Shown: in pieces, positions 8,363-16,684 of the stretch
How the letters are laid out: each line of letters opens with the position of its first letter
Position numbering within the stretch: position 1 is the first letter of the stretch
DNA from: Micromonospora sp. NBC_00389
GTDB lineage: Bacteria > Actinomycetota > Actinomycetes > Mycobacteriales > Micromonosporaceae
Reading direction: 5' to 3'
Length of the DNA stretch: 64,000 bases
Assembly: GCF_036059255.1 (NCBI RefSeq)
Contig: NZ_CP107947.1
Location: 2,852,001-2,916,000, forward strand
Notes under the pieces: generated by a model
Told to the model about the DNA's origin: nothing
The model's database searches: none
What the model saw: only the letters and a program-made list of their open reading frames with translations
Position numbers and translations under genes: made by a program

Positions 8363-9205
8363 GTGACTGGTGACCTGATCCGCGGCGCTGCCGGCGCCGC
8401 CTCCGCCTCCGCACCCGTGGACCCGGATCTGGTGGTCAGCCTCGACAGCGTCGGTGTACGCCGGTCCGGCACCGCTCTACTGCAGGACCTGACCTGGCGG
8501 GTCGAGCTGGACGAGCGCTGGGTGGTGCTCGGTCCCAACGGGGCCGGCAAGACCACCCTGCTCAACCTCGCCGCCGGCCGACTGCACCCCACCACCGGTG
8601 TCGCCCACGTGCTCGGTGAGCGGATCGGCCGCACCGACGTCAACGAGCTGCGCACCCGGATCGGGCTCTCCACCGCCGCGCTCGCCGAGCGACTGCCCGC
8701 CGACGAGCGGGTCAGCGACGTGGTGGTGACCGCCGCCTGGTCGGTGGTCGGCCGCTGGCGGGAGAGCTACGAGCGCGGCGACGAGGCGCGGGCGCGGGCG
8801 CTGCTGAGCCAACTCGGCATCGGCGGCCTCGCCGAGCGCCGCTACGGCACCCTCTCCGAGGGTGAGCGCAAGCGGGTGCAGATCGCCCGCGCGCTGATGA
8901 CCGACCCGGAGCTGCTGCTGCTCGACGAGCCCGCCGCCGGGCTCGACCTGGGTGGCCGCGAGGACCTGGTGGCCCGCCTGGCCGAGCTGGCGTACGACCC
9001 GGACGCCCCGGCTCTGGTGCTGGTCACCCACCACGTGGAGGAGATCCCGCCGGGATTCACCCACGCACTGCTGCTGCGGGAGGGCGTAGCCGTCGCGCAG
9101 GGCCTGCTCGCCGAGACGCTGACCGGCGACAACCTCTCCAAGACCTTCGGCCTGCCGCTGGTGGTCGAGCGCTCGGGCGACCGCTTCACCGCCCGCGCCG
9201 CCTGA
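8363..9205 (+). CDS. ABC transporter ATP-binding protein without a visible permease
   Basis: This is a roughly 280-residue single ABC ATPase with Walker A GPNGAGKTT, signature TLSEGERKR (Glu in place of the second Gly of LSGGQ) and Walker B LLLLDEPAAGLD. It resembles the ModF/YlmA-type ABC ATPases (WVVLGPNGAGKTTLLNLAAGRL). No permease or binding-protein gene is next to it, so its partner is encoded elsewhere or it works alone. Start choice is uncertain: GTG 8363 or TTG 8351, with no clear ribosome binding site. It lies 25 bp upstream of the kinase gene. Confidence 0.78.
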   Translation: MTGDLIRGAAGAASASAPVDPDLVVSLDSVGVRRSGTALLQDLTWRVELDERWVVLGPNGAGKTTLLNLAAGRLHPTTGVAHVLGERIGRTDVNELRTRIGLSTAALAERLPADERVSDVVVTAAWSVVGRWRESYERGDEARARALLSQLGIGGLAERRYGTLSEGERKRVQIARALMTDPELLLLDEPAAGLDLGGREDLVARLAELAYDPDAPALVLVTHHVEEIPPGFTHALLLREGVAVAQGLLAETLTGDNLSKTFGLPLVVERSGDRFTARAA

Positions 9206-9230
9206 GCCCGGGACAGGGCGGGAGGTCACC

Positions 9231-10124
9231 GTGCCGCAGACCCGGGTGGTCGTGGTGGGCAGCGCCAACATGGACCTGGTCGCGATGGCGCCCGCGCTGC
9301 CCCGACCGGGCGAGACCCTGCTCGGCACCGACTTCGTGATGGTGCCCGGCGGCAAGGGCGCCAACCAGGCCGTCGCCGCCGTCCGGGCCGGCGCCTCCTG
9401 CGCCTTCCTCGGTGCGATCGGCTCCGACGCGTTCGGCGTGACCCTCACGGCCCGGATCGCGGCGGCCGGGGTGGACACCGGCCAGCTGCGGGTGGTCTAC
9501 GGCGCGTCCGGGGTGGCGCTGGTGATGGTCAACGCGGAGGGGGAGAACGCCATCGTGGTGACCCCCGGCGCGAACGACGCGCTGCTCGGCCTCACCGAGG
9601 AGGAGCTGGCCACGGTCCGTGCGGCGGACGTCCTCGTCGCCCAGCTGGAGATCCCGGTGCAGACGGTGGCCGACGCCGCGGCGGCCGCCCGCGCCGCCGG
9701 CACCCGGTTCATTCTGAACGCCGCACCGGCCCGGGATGTCCCGCCGGAGCTGTTCGCGGCGGTGGACCTGCTGGTCGTCAACGAGGGTGAGGCGCAGGCG
9801 TTCACCGGCCGAGGTCGGGAGCCACGGGCGCTGCTCGACCTGGTGCCCCGAGCCGTGCTCACCCTCGGCGGCGAGGGTGCCTGGTACGTCGACCGCGAGG
9901 GCGCCGAGGTGCACGTGCCCGCCGTCCGGGTCGACGTGGTCGACTCCACGGCGGCGGGCGACGCGTTCACCGCCGCCTTGGCCGTCGGTTGGGGCGAGGG
10001 ACGGGACCTGGTCGACGCGGTGCGCTGGGCGGCGGCGGCCGGCGCGGCCTGCGTGCGCCGGCTCGGCGCCTCGGTGGCTCTGCCCCGCCGCGCCGAGATC
10101 GACGAGCTGTACGCCCGGGGCTGA
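9231..10124 (+). CDS. PfkB family carbohydrate kinase, ribokinase-like
   Basis: The 297-residue protein has the PfkB family landmarks: the N-terminal VVVGSANMDLV, PGGKGANQAVAAVRAGA, and the C-terminal signature DSTAAGDAFTAAL with the catalytic aspartate in AAGD. Closest in pattern to ribokinase, it would phosphorylate ribose or another pentose/nucleoside with ATP in the cytoplasm. The GTG start at 9231 has GGGAGG seven bases upstream. No ribose transporter is adjacent; it follows a lone ABC ATPase and converges on the GlxA-type regulator with only 10 bp between stops. Confidence 0.82.
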   Translation: MPQTRVVVVGSANMDLVAMAPALPRPGETLLGTDFVMVPGGKGANQAVAAVRAGASCAFLGAIGSDAFGVTLTARIAAAGVDTGQLRVVYGASGVALVMVNAEGENAIVVTPGANDALLGLTEEELATVRAADVLVAQLEIPVQTVADAAAAARAAGTRFILNAAPARDVPPELFAAVDLLVVNEGEAQAFTGRGREPRALLDLVPRAVLTLGGEGAWYVDREGAEVHVPAVRVDVVDSTAAGDAFTAALAVGWGEGRDLVDAVRWAAAAGAACVRRLGASVALPRRAEIDELYARG

Positions 10125-10134
10125 CCCGCCCGCG

Positions 10135-11169
10135 CTACGCCGGCCGGCCCGTCGCCGCTCCGGTGCGGAAAGCCCGGCGGTACGCCGACGGCGAGGTCAG
10201 CATGACCCGACCGAAATGGTGGCGGTAGGTGACCGGGGTGTCGAAGCCCACCGCGCCGGCGATCCGCTCGACCGGGCCGTCGGTCTCCTCTAGCAGCGCC
10301 AGACTGGCCCGGACCCGCTGGTCGATCAGCCACCGGATCGGGCTGGTCCCGGTGGCCCGGGCGAAGTGCCGCAGGTAGGTGCGGGGCGACATGTGCGCCC
10401 GCCCGGCGATCTGGGCCACGGTCAGCGGCTCGGCGAGGTGCGCGAGCGCCCAGTCGATACTGGCGGCGATCCGGTCGTCGTCCGGGTCGGTGGTCACCGG
10501 CGCCTCCACGAACTGGGCCTGCCCACCGTCGCGGTGCGGGGGGATCACCAACCGACGGGCGACCGCGTTGGCGATCGCCGAGCCGTGGTCCCGCCGAACC
10601 ACATGCACGCAGAGGTCGAGCCCGGCGGCGCTGCCGGCGCTGGTGAGCACGTCGCCGTCGTCGAGGTAGAGCACGTCCGGGTCCACCTCGACCCGCGGGT
10701 ACCGCCGCGCCAGCAGCTCCGCGTACTGCCAGTGGGTGGTGGCCCGCCGCCCGTCCAGCAGCCCGGCGCCGGCCAGCGCGAACGCGCCAGAGCAGATCGA
10801 CATGATCCGGGCACCCCGCCGGTGCGCTCGACGCAGGGCGCTCACCAACTCGGATGACGGGTCGGCGGTCACGTCGGGCACGCCGGGAACGATGACCGTC
10901 TGCGCCGCCGCCAGCTCCGCCAGGCCGTACGGGGTGTGCAGGCTGGCCCCACCGACGACCGGCACCGGCCCGGGCCGCTCAGCGCAGACCACCAGGTCGT
11001 ACCAGTCGACGTCGAACTCGGGCCGGGGCAGTCCGAACACCTCGGTGACGATGCCGGTCTCGAACACCGACATCCCCGGGTACGCGAGCACGGCGACGCG
11101 GTGCCCGGCGGCCGGCCGACGGGCCGTTGGCAACGGGAGTGGGTTGGCGGCCACGGCGCGGGTCGGCAT
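10135..11169 (-). CDS. GlxA family regulator (DJ-1/PfpI domain plus AraC DNA-binding domain)
   Basis: The 344-residue protein has a DJ-1/PfpI amidotransferase-like domain (about 24-190) with the nucleophile-elbow-like MSICSGAFALAGAGLLDG, then an AraC-type double helix-turn-helix (about 235-335, TVAQIAGRAHMSPRTYLRHF and the second helix near GFDTPVTYRHHFGR). This architecture is typical of GlxA/FtrA-type activators. The ATG at 11169 is preceded by a TAATAT box 6 nt upstream, so its mRNA is probably leaderless. It is divergent from a rhodanese gene 70 bp away, its probable target. Confidence 0.88.
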   Translation of the reverse strand: MPTRAVAANPLPLPTARRPAAGHRVAVLAYPGMSVFETGIVTEVFGLPRPEFDVDWYDLVVCAERPGPVPVVGGASLHTPYGLAELAAAQTVIVPGVPDVTADPSSELVSALRRAHRRGARIMSICSGAFALAGAGLLDGRRATTHWQYAELLARRYPRVEVDPDVLYLDDGDVLTSAGSAAGLDLCVHVVRRDHGSAIANAVARRLVIPPHRDGGQAQFVEAPVTTDPDDDRIAASIDWALAHLAEPLTVAQIAGRAHMSPRTYLRHFARATGTSPIRWLIDQRVRASLALLEETDGPVERIAGAVGFDTPVTYRHHFGRVMLTSPSAYRRAFRTGAATGRPA

Positions 11170-11175
11170 GGCGGG

Positions 11176-11181
11176 ATATTA
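11176..11181 (-). promoter_or_regulatory. Candidate -10 box (TAATAT) of a leaderless promoter
   Basis: On the reverse strand TAATAT lies 6 nt before the ATG at 11169, close to the consensus -10 hexamer and strikingly AT-rich for this region. No ribosome binding site precedes the start codon. Confidence 0.5.
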
Positions 11182-11239
11182 GCGCAGGACGTCGTTTCCG
11201 CCACTCGTCCGGAGCGGGGACGGCGGCCAGGATCGGTGC

Positions 11240-11698
11240 ATGACCTACACCTTTGCCGTCCCGGCGGCCGATCCGGCCACCGCCGCCGCCCACCTCCTCG
11301 CCCGGCTCAGCGTCGAGACCGACGTCAGCGACGTGCACGCCGACCTGTCCGCCCGGACTCCCGGGTTGGTGGTCATCGACTCCCGGGGGGAGGCCGCCTG
11401 GGCGCAGGGACACCTGCCGGGGGCGGTGCACCTGCCCACCGCCGAGATCGCCACCCGGGCTGCCGGGCTGATCCCAGCCGGGTCGCCGGTGGTCACCTAC
11501 TGCTGGGGGCCGGGCTGCAACGGTGCGACCCGGGCCGCGTTGGAGTTCGCCCGGCTCGGCCACCCGGTCAAGGAGATGCTCGGCGGGTTCGAGTACTGGG
11601 TGCGGGAAGGGCTACCGGTGGTGACCGGGACCGGGGTGACCCGTCGCCCGGTCGACGACCTGACCGCGCCACGGTCAACGATCACCTGCGACTGCTGA
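11240..11698 (+). CDS. Rhodanese-like domain protein
   Basis: This is a 152-residue single-domain rhodanese. The N-terminal part has VVIDSRGEAAWAQGHLPGAVHLP, and the active-site loop begins at Cys88 in TYCWGPGCNG, with a second cysteine at 93. It would carry sulfane sulfur as a persulfide or act as a sulfurtransferase in the cytoplasm. It is divergent from the GlxA-type regulator across 70 bp, an arrangement that suggests direct control. The physiological sulfur acceptor cannot be inferred. Confidence 0.85.
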   Translation: MTYTFAVPAADPATAAAHLLARLSVETDVSDVHADLSARTPGLVVIDSRGEAAWAQGHLPGAVHLPTAEIATRAAGLIPAGSPVVTYCWGPGCNGATRAALEFARLGHPVKEMLGGFEYWVREGLPVVTGTGVTRRPVDDLTAPRSTITCDC

Positions 11699-11735
11699 CG
11701 CGGCGGCGGACAGGTCGCCGCTGGCCGACGAGGGC

Positions 11736-12461
11736 TCAGACGGCGTCGTCGCTGAGCTTCTCGCCGCGCCGGCGCAGCATGCCCAGCCCCGGGATGCCGG
11801 CCACGGCGAGCTTGAGGTCGCGGGTGACGTCCAGCAGGTCGTGCAGGTCGGGCCCGACCCGGTCGAGGGTGGCGAGGATCGGCAGGATGTCCGCCGTCAG
11901 GTGCTCCTTGAGCTTGGGCAGCTCGTCGATCAGGTGGATCGCCGCGGTGATCTCCTCATGGCTGAGCTGCTCGACGAACCGCTCGGTCATCGGTGCGGCC
12001 CGCCGTAGCGTCGGCTCGTACGCCGCCAGCAGCTCCGCCGCCGTGGCGGCCGCCTCCGCCGCCGTGCCCACGGTGACGGCGGCCCGGCCAGCCACCGCAT
12101 CGGCCTCGGCGACCACCGTGCCGGCCACCCGGGCGACCTTGTCGGCCTCCTGGACCAGTACGGCGGCGGCCGCCGCCACCTCGGTGGCGGTGTCGATGGC
12201 GGTGGTCGCGGCGGCGCTGATCACGGCCACCTCGCGGACCGCCGTCTCGGCGTCGGCGAGCACCTGGTCGGTCCGGTCCAGGGTCGTCTCGATCCGGTCC
12301 ACCACCCCGTTGATTCGGGCCAGCAGCGCCTCAACCCCGTCCAGCACCGCGAACGCGCGGGCGGGCACGGCGGCGAACGAGGCGGCCGAGCCGAGCGCCT
12401 GGTCGAGAGCGGATCGGGTCAGGCCGACCACGGCGGCCGGTGTGGGGAGGGGAATCGCCAT
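11736..12461 (-). CDS. Alanine-rich helical protein of unknown function
   Basis: The 241-residue product is very rich in Ala and Val and lacks cysteine. From about residue 35 to 150 it repeats short Ala/Val/Asp/Glu heptad-like patterns that predict long helices or coiled coil; the C-terminal part (about 165-235) resembles an amphipathic helical bundle. There is no signal peptide or membrane segment. ATG 12461 is chosen because the upstream frame is arginine-rich non-coding sequence. I do not recognise a family. It is divergent from the alpha/beta hydrolase gene (100-bp gap). Confidence 0.65.
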   Translation of the reverse strand: MAIPLPTPAAVVGLTRSALDQALGSAASFAAVPARAFAVLDGVEALLARINGVVDRIETTLDRTDQVLADAETAVREVAVISAAATTAIDTATEVAAAAAVLVQEADKVARVAGTVVAEADAVAGRAAVTVGTAAEAAATAAELLAAYEPTLRRAAPMTERFVEQLSHEEITAAIHLIDELPKLKEHLTADILPILATLDRVGPDLHDLLDVTRDLKLAVAGIPGLGMLRRRGEKLSDDAV

Positions 12462-12549
12462 GGGATCAAGTGTGCGTCGGCCGCACCACAACCGCCCGAC
12501 GGCGCTCGGCCGGCGCGCTCGGTGGAGCGTCGGGCGGGTCGTCCGACGG

Positions 12550-12555
12550 TAGGGT
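12550..12555 (+). promoter_or_regulatory. Candidate -10 box (TAGGGT) of a leaderless promoter
   Basis: TAGGGT lies 6 nt upstream of the ATG at 12562 with no ribosome binding site between, the same arrangement seen before several other genes in this window. Confidence 0.45.
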
Positions 12556-12561
12556 GCCGGC

Positions 12562-14178
12562 ATGTCGGCACCCACGCCGCACCGCCCGCCGAGCACCCGC
12601 ACCGCCGTCCTGCTCGCCGTGCTGGCGGTGGCCGCCGCCGCGCTCGGCACGCTGGTGCTGGTCCGGGCGGACGCCGGCCTCACCGCCCGGCACGTCACCG
12701 TCGCCGGGGTGCCGATGACCGAGGTGCGTGCCCGCCCTCCGACGCCCGGCGTCCGGCGGCCCGGGGTGGTGATCGCGCACGGCTTCGCCGGCTCGGCTCA
12801 GCTGATGCGCCCGATCGCCGACACCGTCGCCCGGCGGGGAGCGGTCGCGCTGCTGTTCGACTTCGCCGGACACGGTGCCAACCCGGCCCGGCTGCCCGGC
12901 GCGGGCAGGGACACGTCCGCCGCCACGCTCGCCGCCGACCTGGACGCCGCCGTCGGCTACCTACGCTCCCGGCCGGACGTCGATCCGGACGGCATCGTCC
13001 TGGTCGGACACTCGATGGGCGCCGGTGCGGTCACCCGGTACGCCAGCGGGCACCCGGAGATCGCTCGAACCGTGGCGATCTCGCTGCCCGACGCCAGCGA
13101 GCTGTCCCCGGGCCGACCGGCGGAGCTGCTGCTGATCGTGGGCGGTGCGGAGTTCCCCGCCTTCCGCCGGGCGGCTGACGATGCCGTCCGGCGCGGCGCG
13201 GGAACGAGCCGACAGCCAGTGGTGGTGGTGCCCGGTGCTGAGCACATCTCGGTGCTCTTCGCCCCGCGTACCCACGAGGAGATCGCCGGCTGGCTGCCCA
13301 TCGCCGACGGCACCGCCCAGCCGCGACCGACCGCCCGGCTCGCCGGGGCAGCGCTGCTGGTGTTCGCCTTCGGCATCGGCGTGGTCCCGCTGGCGGCCCT
13401 GCTCCTGCCGCGCCCGGCGACCGACCGCCGACCGACCGAGCCACCCTCTGGCCGGGAACCCGACGCCCCGACGCAGACCAACAGCCCAGCGCCGGCCGGG
13501 AGTCCGGCGCCGGCCGGGGACCGGGTGCCGTTCGGTGGCCTGCTGCTGTTCACGGTTGCGGTGCTCGCGGCCGGCGGCGGCGCGGCCGTCGCGGCGGTGC
13601 TGCCGACCGCCTGGCTCCCGCTCGCGGTCGGCGGCTACGTCACCGGCTCCCTGCTGGTCACCGGCGTGCTGTTGGTCGCCGGTCAGCGTTGGCTGCCGGG
13701 CTTGTTCGGCGCGTCGCCACCGCCGTCCGGCACGGCCGCGCTGGCGGGCCGGCGGGCACCGGCACGGACCGCCGTCGCGGCGCTGGTGCTGACCGGGTAC
13801 GCCGTCCTCGCCGTCGCCCTCCCGATCCACCTCGGACTGACCTCGGGGCTGCCGGTCGGTGCCCGCTGGTGGCTGCTCCCGTTGGTGGCGGGCGCCTGCC
13901 TGCTGTTCCTGCTGGGCGTCGAGCTGGTCGCCGCCGGGCGGACGGGGCGACACCTGCTGGTCGTCGCGGTCACCGTGCTCGTGCTGACGGCGTCGGCGCT
14001 GGTGGGTCTGGCGCCCGGCTTCGTCGTGCTGGTGGTGCCGCTGTTCGCGTTGCTGCTCGGCTGGCAGGCCGCCTGGGCGACCGTGCTGCGCCGGTACGCC
14101 GGTCCGCGCTGGCTGCCGGCCGCGTTGGGTGCCGCCCTGGTGAGCTGGCCGATCGCCACCACCCTGCCGTTGACCTGA
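12562..14178 (+). CDS. Alpha/beta hydrolase fused to a C-terminal membrane domain
   Basis: The 538-residue protein has an N-terminal signal-anchor (15-35), an alpha/beta hydrolase domain (about 45-255) and, after a Pro-rich stretch, about seven more hydrophobic segments (265-535). The hydrolase nucleophile is Ser151 in GHSMGAG, the oxyanion motif is AHGFAGS (about 72-78), and the likely catalytic histidine lies in GAEHISVLF (about 230). The topology places the hydrolase outside the cell membrane. The substrate (lipid or ester) is unknown. It is divergent from the Ala-rich protein gene and ends 22 bp before the convergent DoxX gene. Confidence 0.78.
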   Translation: MSAPTPHRPPSTRTAVLLAVLAVAAAALGTLVLVRADAGLTARHVTVAGVPMTEVRARPPTPGVRRPGVVIAHGFAGSAQLMRPIADTVARRGAVALLFDFAGHGANPARLPGAGRDTSAATLAADLDAAVGYLRSRPDVDPDGIVLVGHSMGAGAVTRYASGHPEIARTVAISLPDASELSPGRPAELLLIVGGAEFPAFRRAADDAVRRGAGTSRQPVVVVPGAEHISVLFAPRTHEEIAGWLPIADGTAQPRPTARLAGAALLVFAFGIGVVPLAALLLPRPATDRRPTEPPSGREPDAPTQTNSPAPAGSPAPAGDRVPFGGLLLFTVAVLAAGGGAAVAAVLPTAWLPLAVGGYVTGSLLVTGVLLVAGQRWLPGLFGASPPPSGTAALAGRRAPARTAVAALVLTGYAVLAVALPIHLGLTSGLPVGARWWLLPLVAGACLLFLLGVELVAAGRTGRHLLVVAVTVLVLTASALVGLAPGFVVLVVPLFALLLGWQAAWATVLRRYAGPRWLPAALGAALVSWPIATTLPLT

Positions 14179-14200
14179 CCTGACCTGACCGGCCCCGGGC

Positions 14201-14572
14201 CTACCGGCCGGCGCGGGCGACGCGCAGGGCCCACCAGATCAGCGGCACCTGCATCGGCACCCGGCCGTAGGCGATGGCCCGCTTCGCCGGACGCCGATGC
14301 CGCCAGTCCAGGGCCATCTTCACGTTCGCCGGCAGCACGGCGATGAAGAGGGCGGCCGCGGCCCGACCGCCGACCCGTCGGGTGGCCGGGTTCGCCACCG
14401 CCGCCGCCACCGCCAGCTCGGCGACCCCGCTGGCGTACGTCCAGAATCGGGCCGGGCCGGGCAGCGCGCCCGGCACGATCGGGTCGTAGAGGCCGGGGCG
14501 CAGCAGGTGGGTGACGCCGGCTACGGCGAGCAGCCCGGCCAGCGCGGCGGCCTCGCCACTGCGGTTGCTCAC
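14201..14572 (-). CDS. DoxX family membrane protein
   Basis: This is a 123-residue protein with about four hydrophobic helices, including GLLAVAGVTHLLRPG at the start and the later WTYASGVAELAVAAAV, which match the DoxX-like family. Some members join thiosulfate or redox systems, but most are of unknown function. The GTG start at 14572 overlaps the stop of the upstream DUF6232 gene by 4 bp (GTGA), so they are co-translated; a longer frame reading through that gene on the same strand is rejected. Confidence 0.75.
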   Translation of the reverse strand: MSNRSGEAAALAGLLAVAGVTHLLRPGLYDPIVPGALPGPARFWTYASGVAELAVAAAVANPATRRVGGRAAAALFIAVLPANVKMALDWRHRRPAKRAIAYGRVPMQVPLIWWALRVARAGR

Positions 14573-15051
14573 CGACGGTCCCCCTGCTGTTCGACGGCAC
14601 GCTGGACGGCCCGGTAAATCTGGCCGAACCGTAGCGCGTCCGGCGTACGGAGCAGCAACTGCTCCCGGTTGTGGTGCTGCACCCACAGCTCGTGCACGTG
14701 ACTGCCGCGCTCGTACGAGCGGTCCAGCCAACTCAGTGGAATCTCCAGGAACGGGGTCAGCGCCAGCGCCCCCACCGCGCAGGCGGCGAGGATGATCAGC
14801 GCCATCCTCCAGTTGCCCCGGTCCTGGGCCGCATAGGCCAGCGAGAGCACGCAGACCAGCGCGACAAGCGGTGGCAGCGAGAGCAGCAGGACCAGGACAC
14901 CCCGGCCGAGCACCCGGCCGCGCACCGCGAGGGTCTTCGGGCCGCGCGCGTGCCAGACGAACGTCACATCGGAGAGGGCGATCACGTGACCGCCCGCCCG
15001 GATCGACTCGGAGGTCACCTGCACCGCGTCGTCCCGGTAATAGAGGGTCAC
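14569..15051 (-). CDS. DUF6232-like membrane protein, copy A
   Basis: The 160-residue protein begins TLYYRDDAVQVTSESIRAGG, has two central membrane helices (about 55-77 and 84-103) and ends with LRFGQIYRAVQRAVEQQ. This is the layout of the DUF6232 family. It is paralogous to the gene at 15217-15696: both share the YY-x-D-x2-VQVTS start, the W-H-x-R-G region, LDRSY-x-RGS and the FGQIYRAVQRAVE end. GTG 15051 aligns with the paralogue start; GTG 15054 is one codon longer. A TAGGCT box lies 5 nt upstream. It is followed by DoxX with a 4-bp overlap. Confidence 0.75.
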   Translation of the reverse strand: MTLYYRDDAVQVTSESIRAGGHVIALSDVTFVWHARGPKTLAVRGRVLGRGVLVLLLSLPPLVALVCVLSLAYAAQDRGNWRMALIILAACAVGALALTPFLEIPLSWLDRSYERGSHVHELWVQHHNREQLLLRTPDALRFGQIYRAVQRAVEQQGDRR

Positions 15052-15110
15052 CACTAAGCCTAACCACCGGCAGGCAACCCAGGCGTCCTGAGCGCTGGCC
15101 GGCGGTGCGG

Positions 15111-15206
15111 TCGGTCGAGCGCGATGTCGAGGCGGTGCGCCGCTACCCGCGTACGTTCGTCACCAGGGACATCGTCGAGCTGCCGGACGAGCCGATCCGG
15201 TTCTGA
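15111..15206 (+). pseudogene. Possible C-terminal gene relic between the DUF6232 paralogues
   Basis: In one plus-strand frame ending at the TGA of 15204, about 30 codons read as a plausible protein tail (RYPRTFVTRDIVELPDEPIRF is its last part) with strong G/C in third positions, unlike ordinary spacer DNA. There is no start codon or body. It could be the end of a deleted gene or chance in GC-rich DNA. Confidence 0.25.
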
Positions 15207-15216
15207 GCGTGGGCCG

Positions 15217-15696
15217 CTATCGGCGGCTGGTCGGGCGGACCGGGTGGTTGTGCTCGACCGCGCGCTGCACCGCCCGGTAGATCTGCCCGAAGCGCAGTGC
15301 GTCGCCGGTGCACAGCAGCCGTACCGGCTGGCCGCGCCAGCGCGCCCAGATCTCCAGTTGCCGGCTGCCCCGGGCGTACGAGCGGTCCAGGTGTTCGAAG
15401 AGGAAGTCGGCGACCGGCCCGACGGCCAGCCCGACCAGCACCGAGGCGCCGACGATCGCGATCGTCACGGTGGGTGAGCGGTGCAGCCAGACGGCCACGC
15501 CGATGCCGAGCACGGCCGCGATCAGCGGACCGGCCAGCGCGGCGCCGATCGCGCCTCGCCCGACGAGCACTCGCCAGGAGCGGCTGCCCCGGCGGTGCCA
15601 GATCATGCTGATGTCGGCCAGCGCGTAGCTGCGGCCGTCCACCCGGACTGCGGTGGAGGTGACCTGGACCGACTTGTCGTCGTAATACGTGATCAT
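15217..15696 (-). CDS. DUF6232-like membrane protein, copy B
   Basis: This 159-residue paralogue of copy A starts TYYDDKSVQVTSTAVRVDG, has two central hydrophobic segments (about 45-72 and 76-98) and the same conserved tail ALRFGQIYRAVQRAVEHN. The ATG at 15696 is preceded by GGGAG 8 nt upstream, so unlike copy A it has an ordinary ribosome binding site. The two copies face the same way and are 165 bp apart, suggesting a tandem duplication that has diverged. Function is unknown; the shared soluble ends with a membrane hairpin suggest a small signalling or assembly role. Confidence 0.75.
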   Translation of the reverse strand: MITYYDDKSVQVTSTAVRVDGRSYALADISMIWHRRGSRSWRVLVGRGAIGAALAGPLIAAVLGIGVAVWLHRSPTVTIAIVGASVLVGLAVGPVADFLFEHLDRSYARGSRQLEIWARWRGQPVRLLCTGDALRFGQIYRAVQRAVEHNHPVRPTSRR

Positions 15697-15794
15697 CGCT
15701 GGACTCCCGCCCGCGGGGCTGACACCAGACTACTTACTCCAACGAGCCGGGTCGTAAGGTTGGCACGCGACTTCGACGAGGAAGTGAGGGCAGC

Positions 15795-16568
15795 GTGGGC
15801 GAGTTCGTTCGGCTGGAGACCAAGGACGGCATCGGCACCATCCGGCTGGAGCGGCCGCCGATGAACGCGCTCAACACCCAGGTGCAGGAGGAGTTGCGCG
15901 CCGCCGCTACGGCGGCCACCGACGACCCCGAGGTCCGCGCCGTCATCGTGTACGGCGGGGAGAAGGTCTTCGCCGCCGGTGCGGACATCAAGCAGATGGC
16001 CGAGATGTCCTACGTGGACATGGCTGAGCGGGCCGCGAACTTGTCCAGTGCGCTCGGCGCGATCGCCCGGATCCCCAAGCCGGTCGTCGCCGCGATCACC
16101 GGCTACGCCCTCGGCGGGGGCTGCGAGTTGGCGCTGGCCTGCGACTGGCGGGTGGTGGCCGAGGACGCCAAGCTCGGCCAGCCGGAGATCAAGCTGGGCA
16201 TCATCCCCGGCGCGGGCGGCACCCAGCGGCTGGCCCGCCTGGTCGGCCCGGCCCGGGCCAAGGATCTGATCATGTCCGGGCGGATGGTGGACGCGCAGGA
16301 GGCGCTCCGGATCGGCCTGGCCGACCGGGTCGTCCCGGCCGCCGAGGTCTACGACGCGGCGGTCGCCCTGGTCACGCCGTACCTGAACGGGCCGATGCAG
16401 GCCCTGCGCGCGGCGAAGCTGGCGGTCGACGGCGGCCTGGACATGGACCTGAACTCGGGCCTGGCCTGGGAGAGTCAGCTCTTCGCGGCGCTGTTCGCCA
16501 CGGACGACCGGCGCGAGGGCATGGCGGCCTTCGTCGAGAAGCGCAAGCCGGGCTTCACCGGCCGCTGA
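15795..16568 (+). CDS. Enoyl-CoA hydratase/isomerase family protein
   Basis: The 257-residue crotonase-fold enzyme has the oxyanion loop [10 protein letters not shown], the second oxyanion region [13 protein letters not shown] with the first catalytic glutamate, and [19 protein letters not shown] with the second. Both glutamates required for true hydratase activity are therefore present, consistent with syn-hydration of trans-2-enoyl-CoA in beta-oxidation. The GTG start at 15795 is preceded by GAGGAAGTGAGGG. It lies 116 bp upstream of the IlvG-like gene, perhaps as a separate transcription unit. Confidence 0.88.
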   Translation: MGEFVRLETKDGIGTIRLERPPMNALNTQVQEELRAAATAATDDPEVRAVIVYGGEKVFAAGADIKQMAEMSYVDMAERAANLSSALGAIARIPKPVVAAITGYALGGGCELALACDWRVVAEDAKLGQPEIKLGIIPGAGGTQRLARLVGPARAKDLIMSGRMVDAQEALRIGLADRVVPAAEVYDAAVALVTPYLNGPMQALRAAKLAVDGGLDMDLNSGLAWESQLFAALFATDDRREGMAAFVEKRKPGFTGR

Positions 16569-16632
16569 GCGGACGGGGCCGGCGGCGCGTGTCGCCGGCC
16601 CGACGGTGAGCCGAGGACGGTTCACATTCTGC

Positions 16633-16646
16633 TTACCGGCCAGTAG
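16633..16646. promoter_or_regulatory. Candidate operator TTACCGGCCAGTAG
   Basis: An imperfect palindrome lies 38 bp upstream of the IlvG-like start. Thirteen of its 14 bases match, in reverse orientation, the sequence at 24791-24804 upstream of etfB. A shared TetR-type regulator of acyl-CoA or branched-chain metabolism is the simplest reading, but the protein is not identified. Confidence 0.5.
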
Positions 16647-16684
16647 CGTGTGGCTTCGGTCATGAGCGACGAAGGGGAGCGGCG

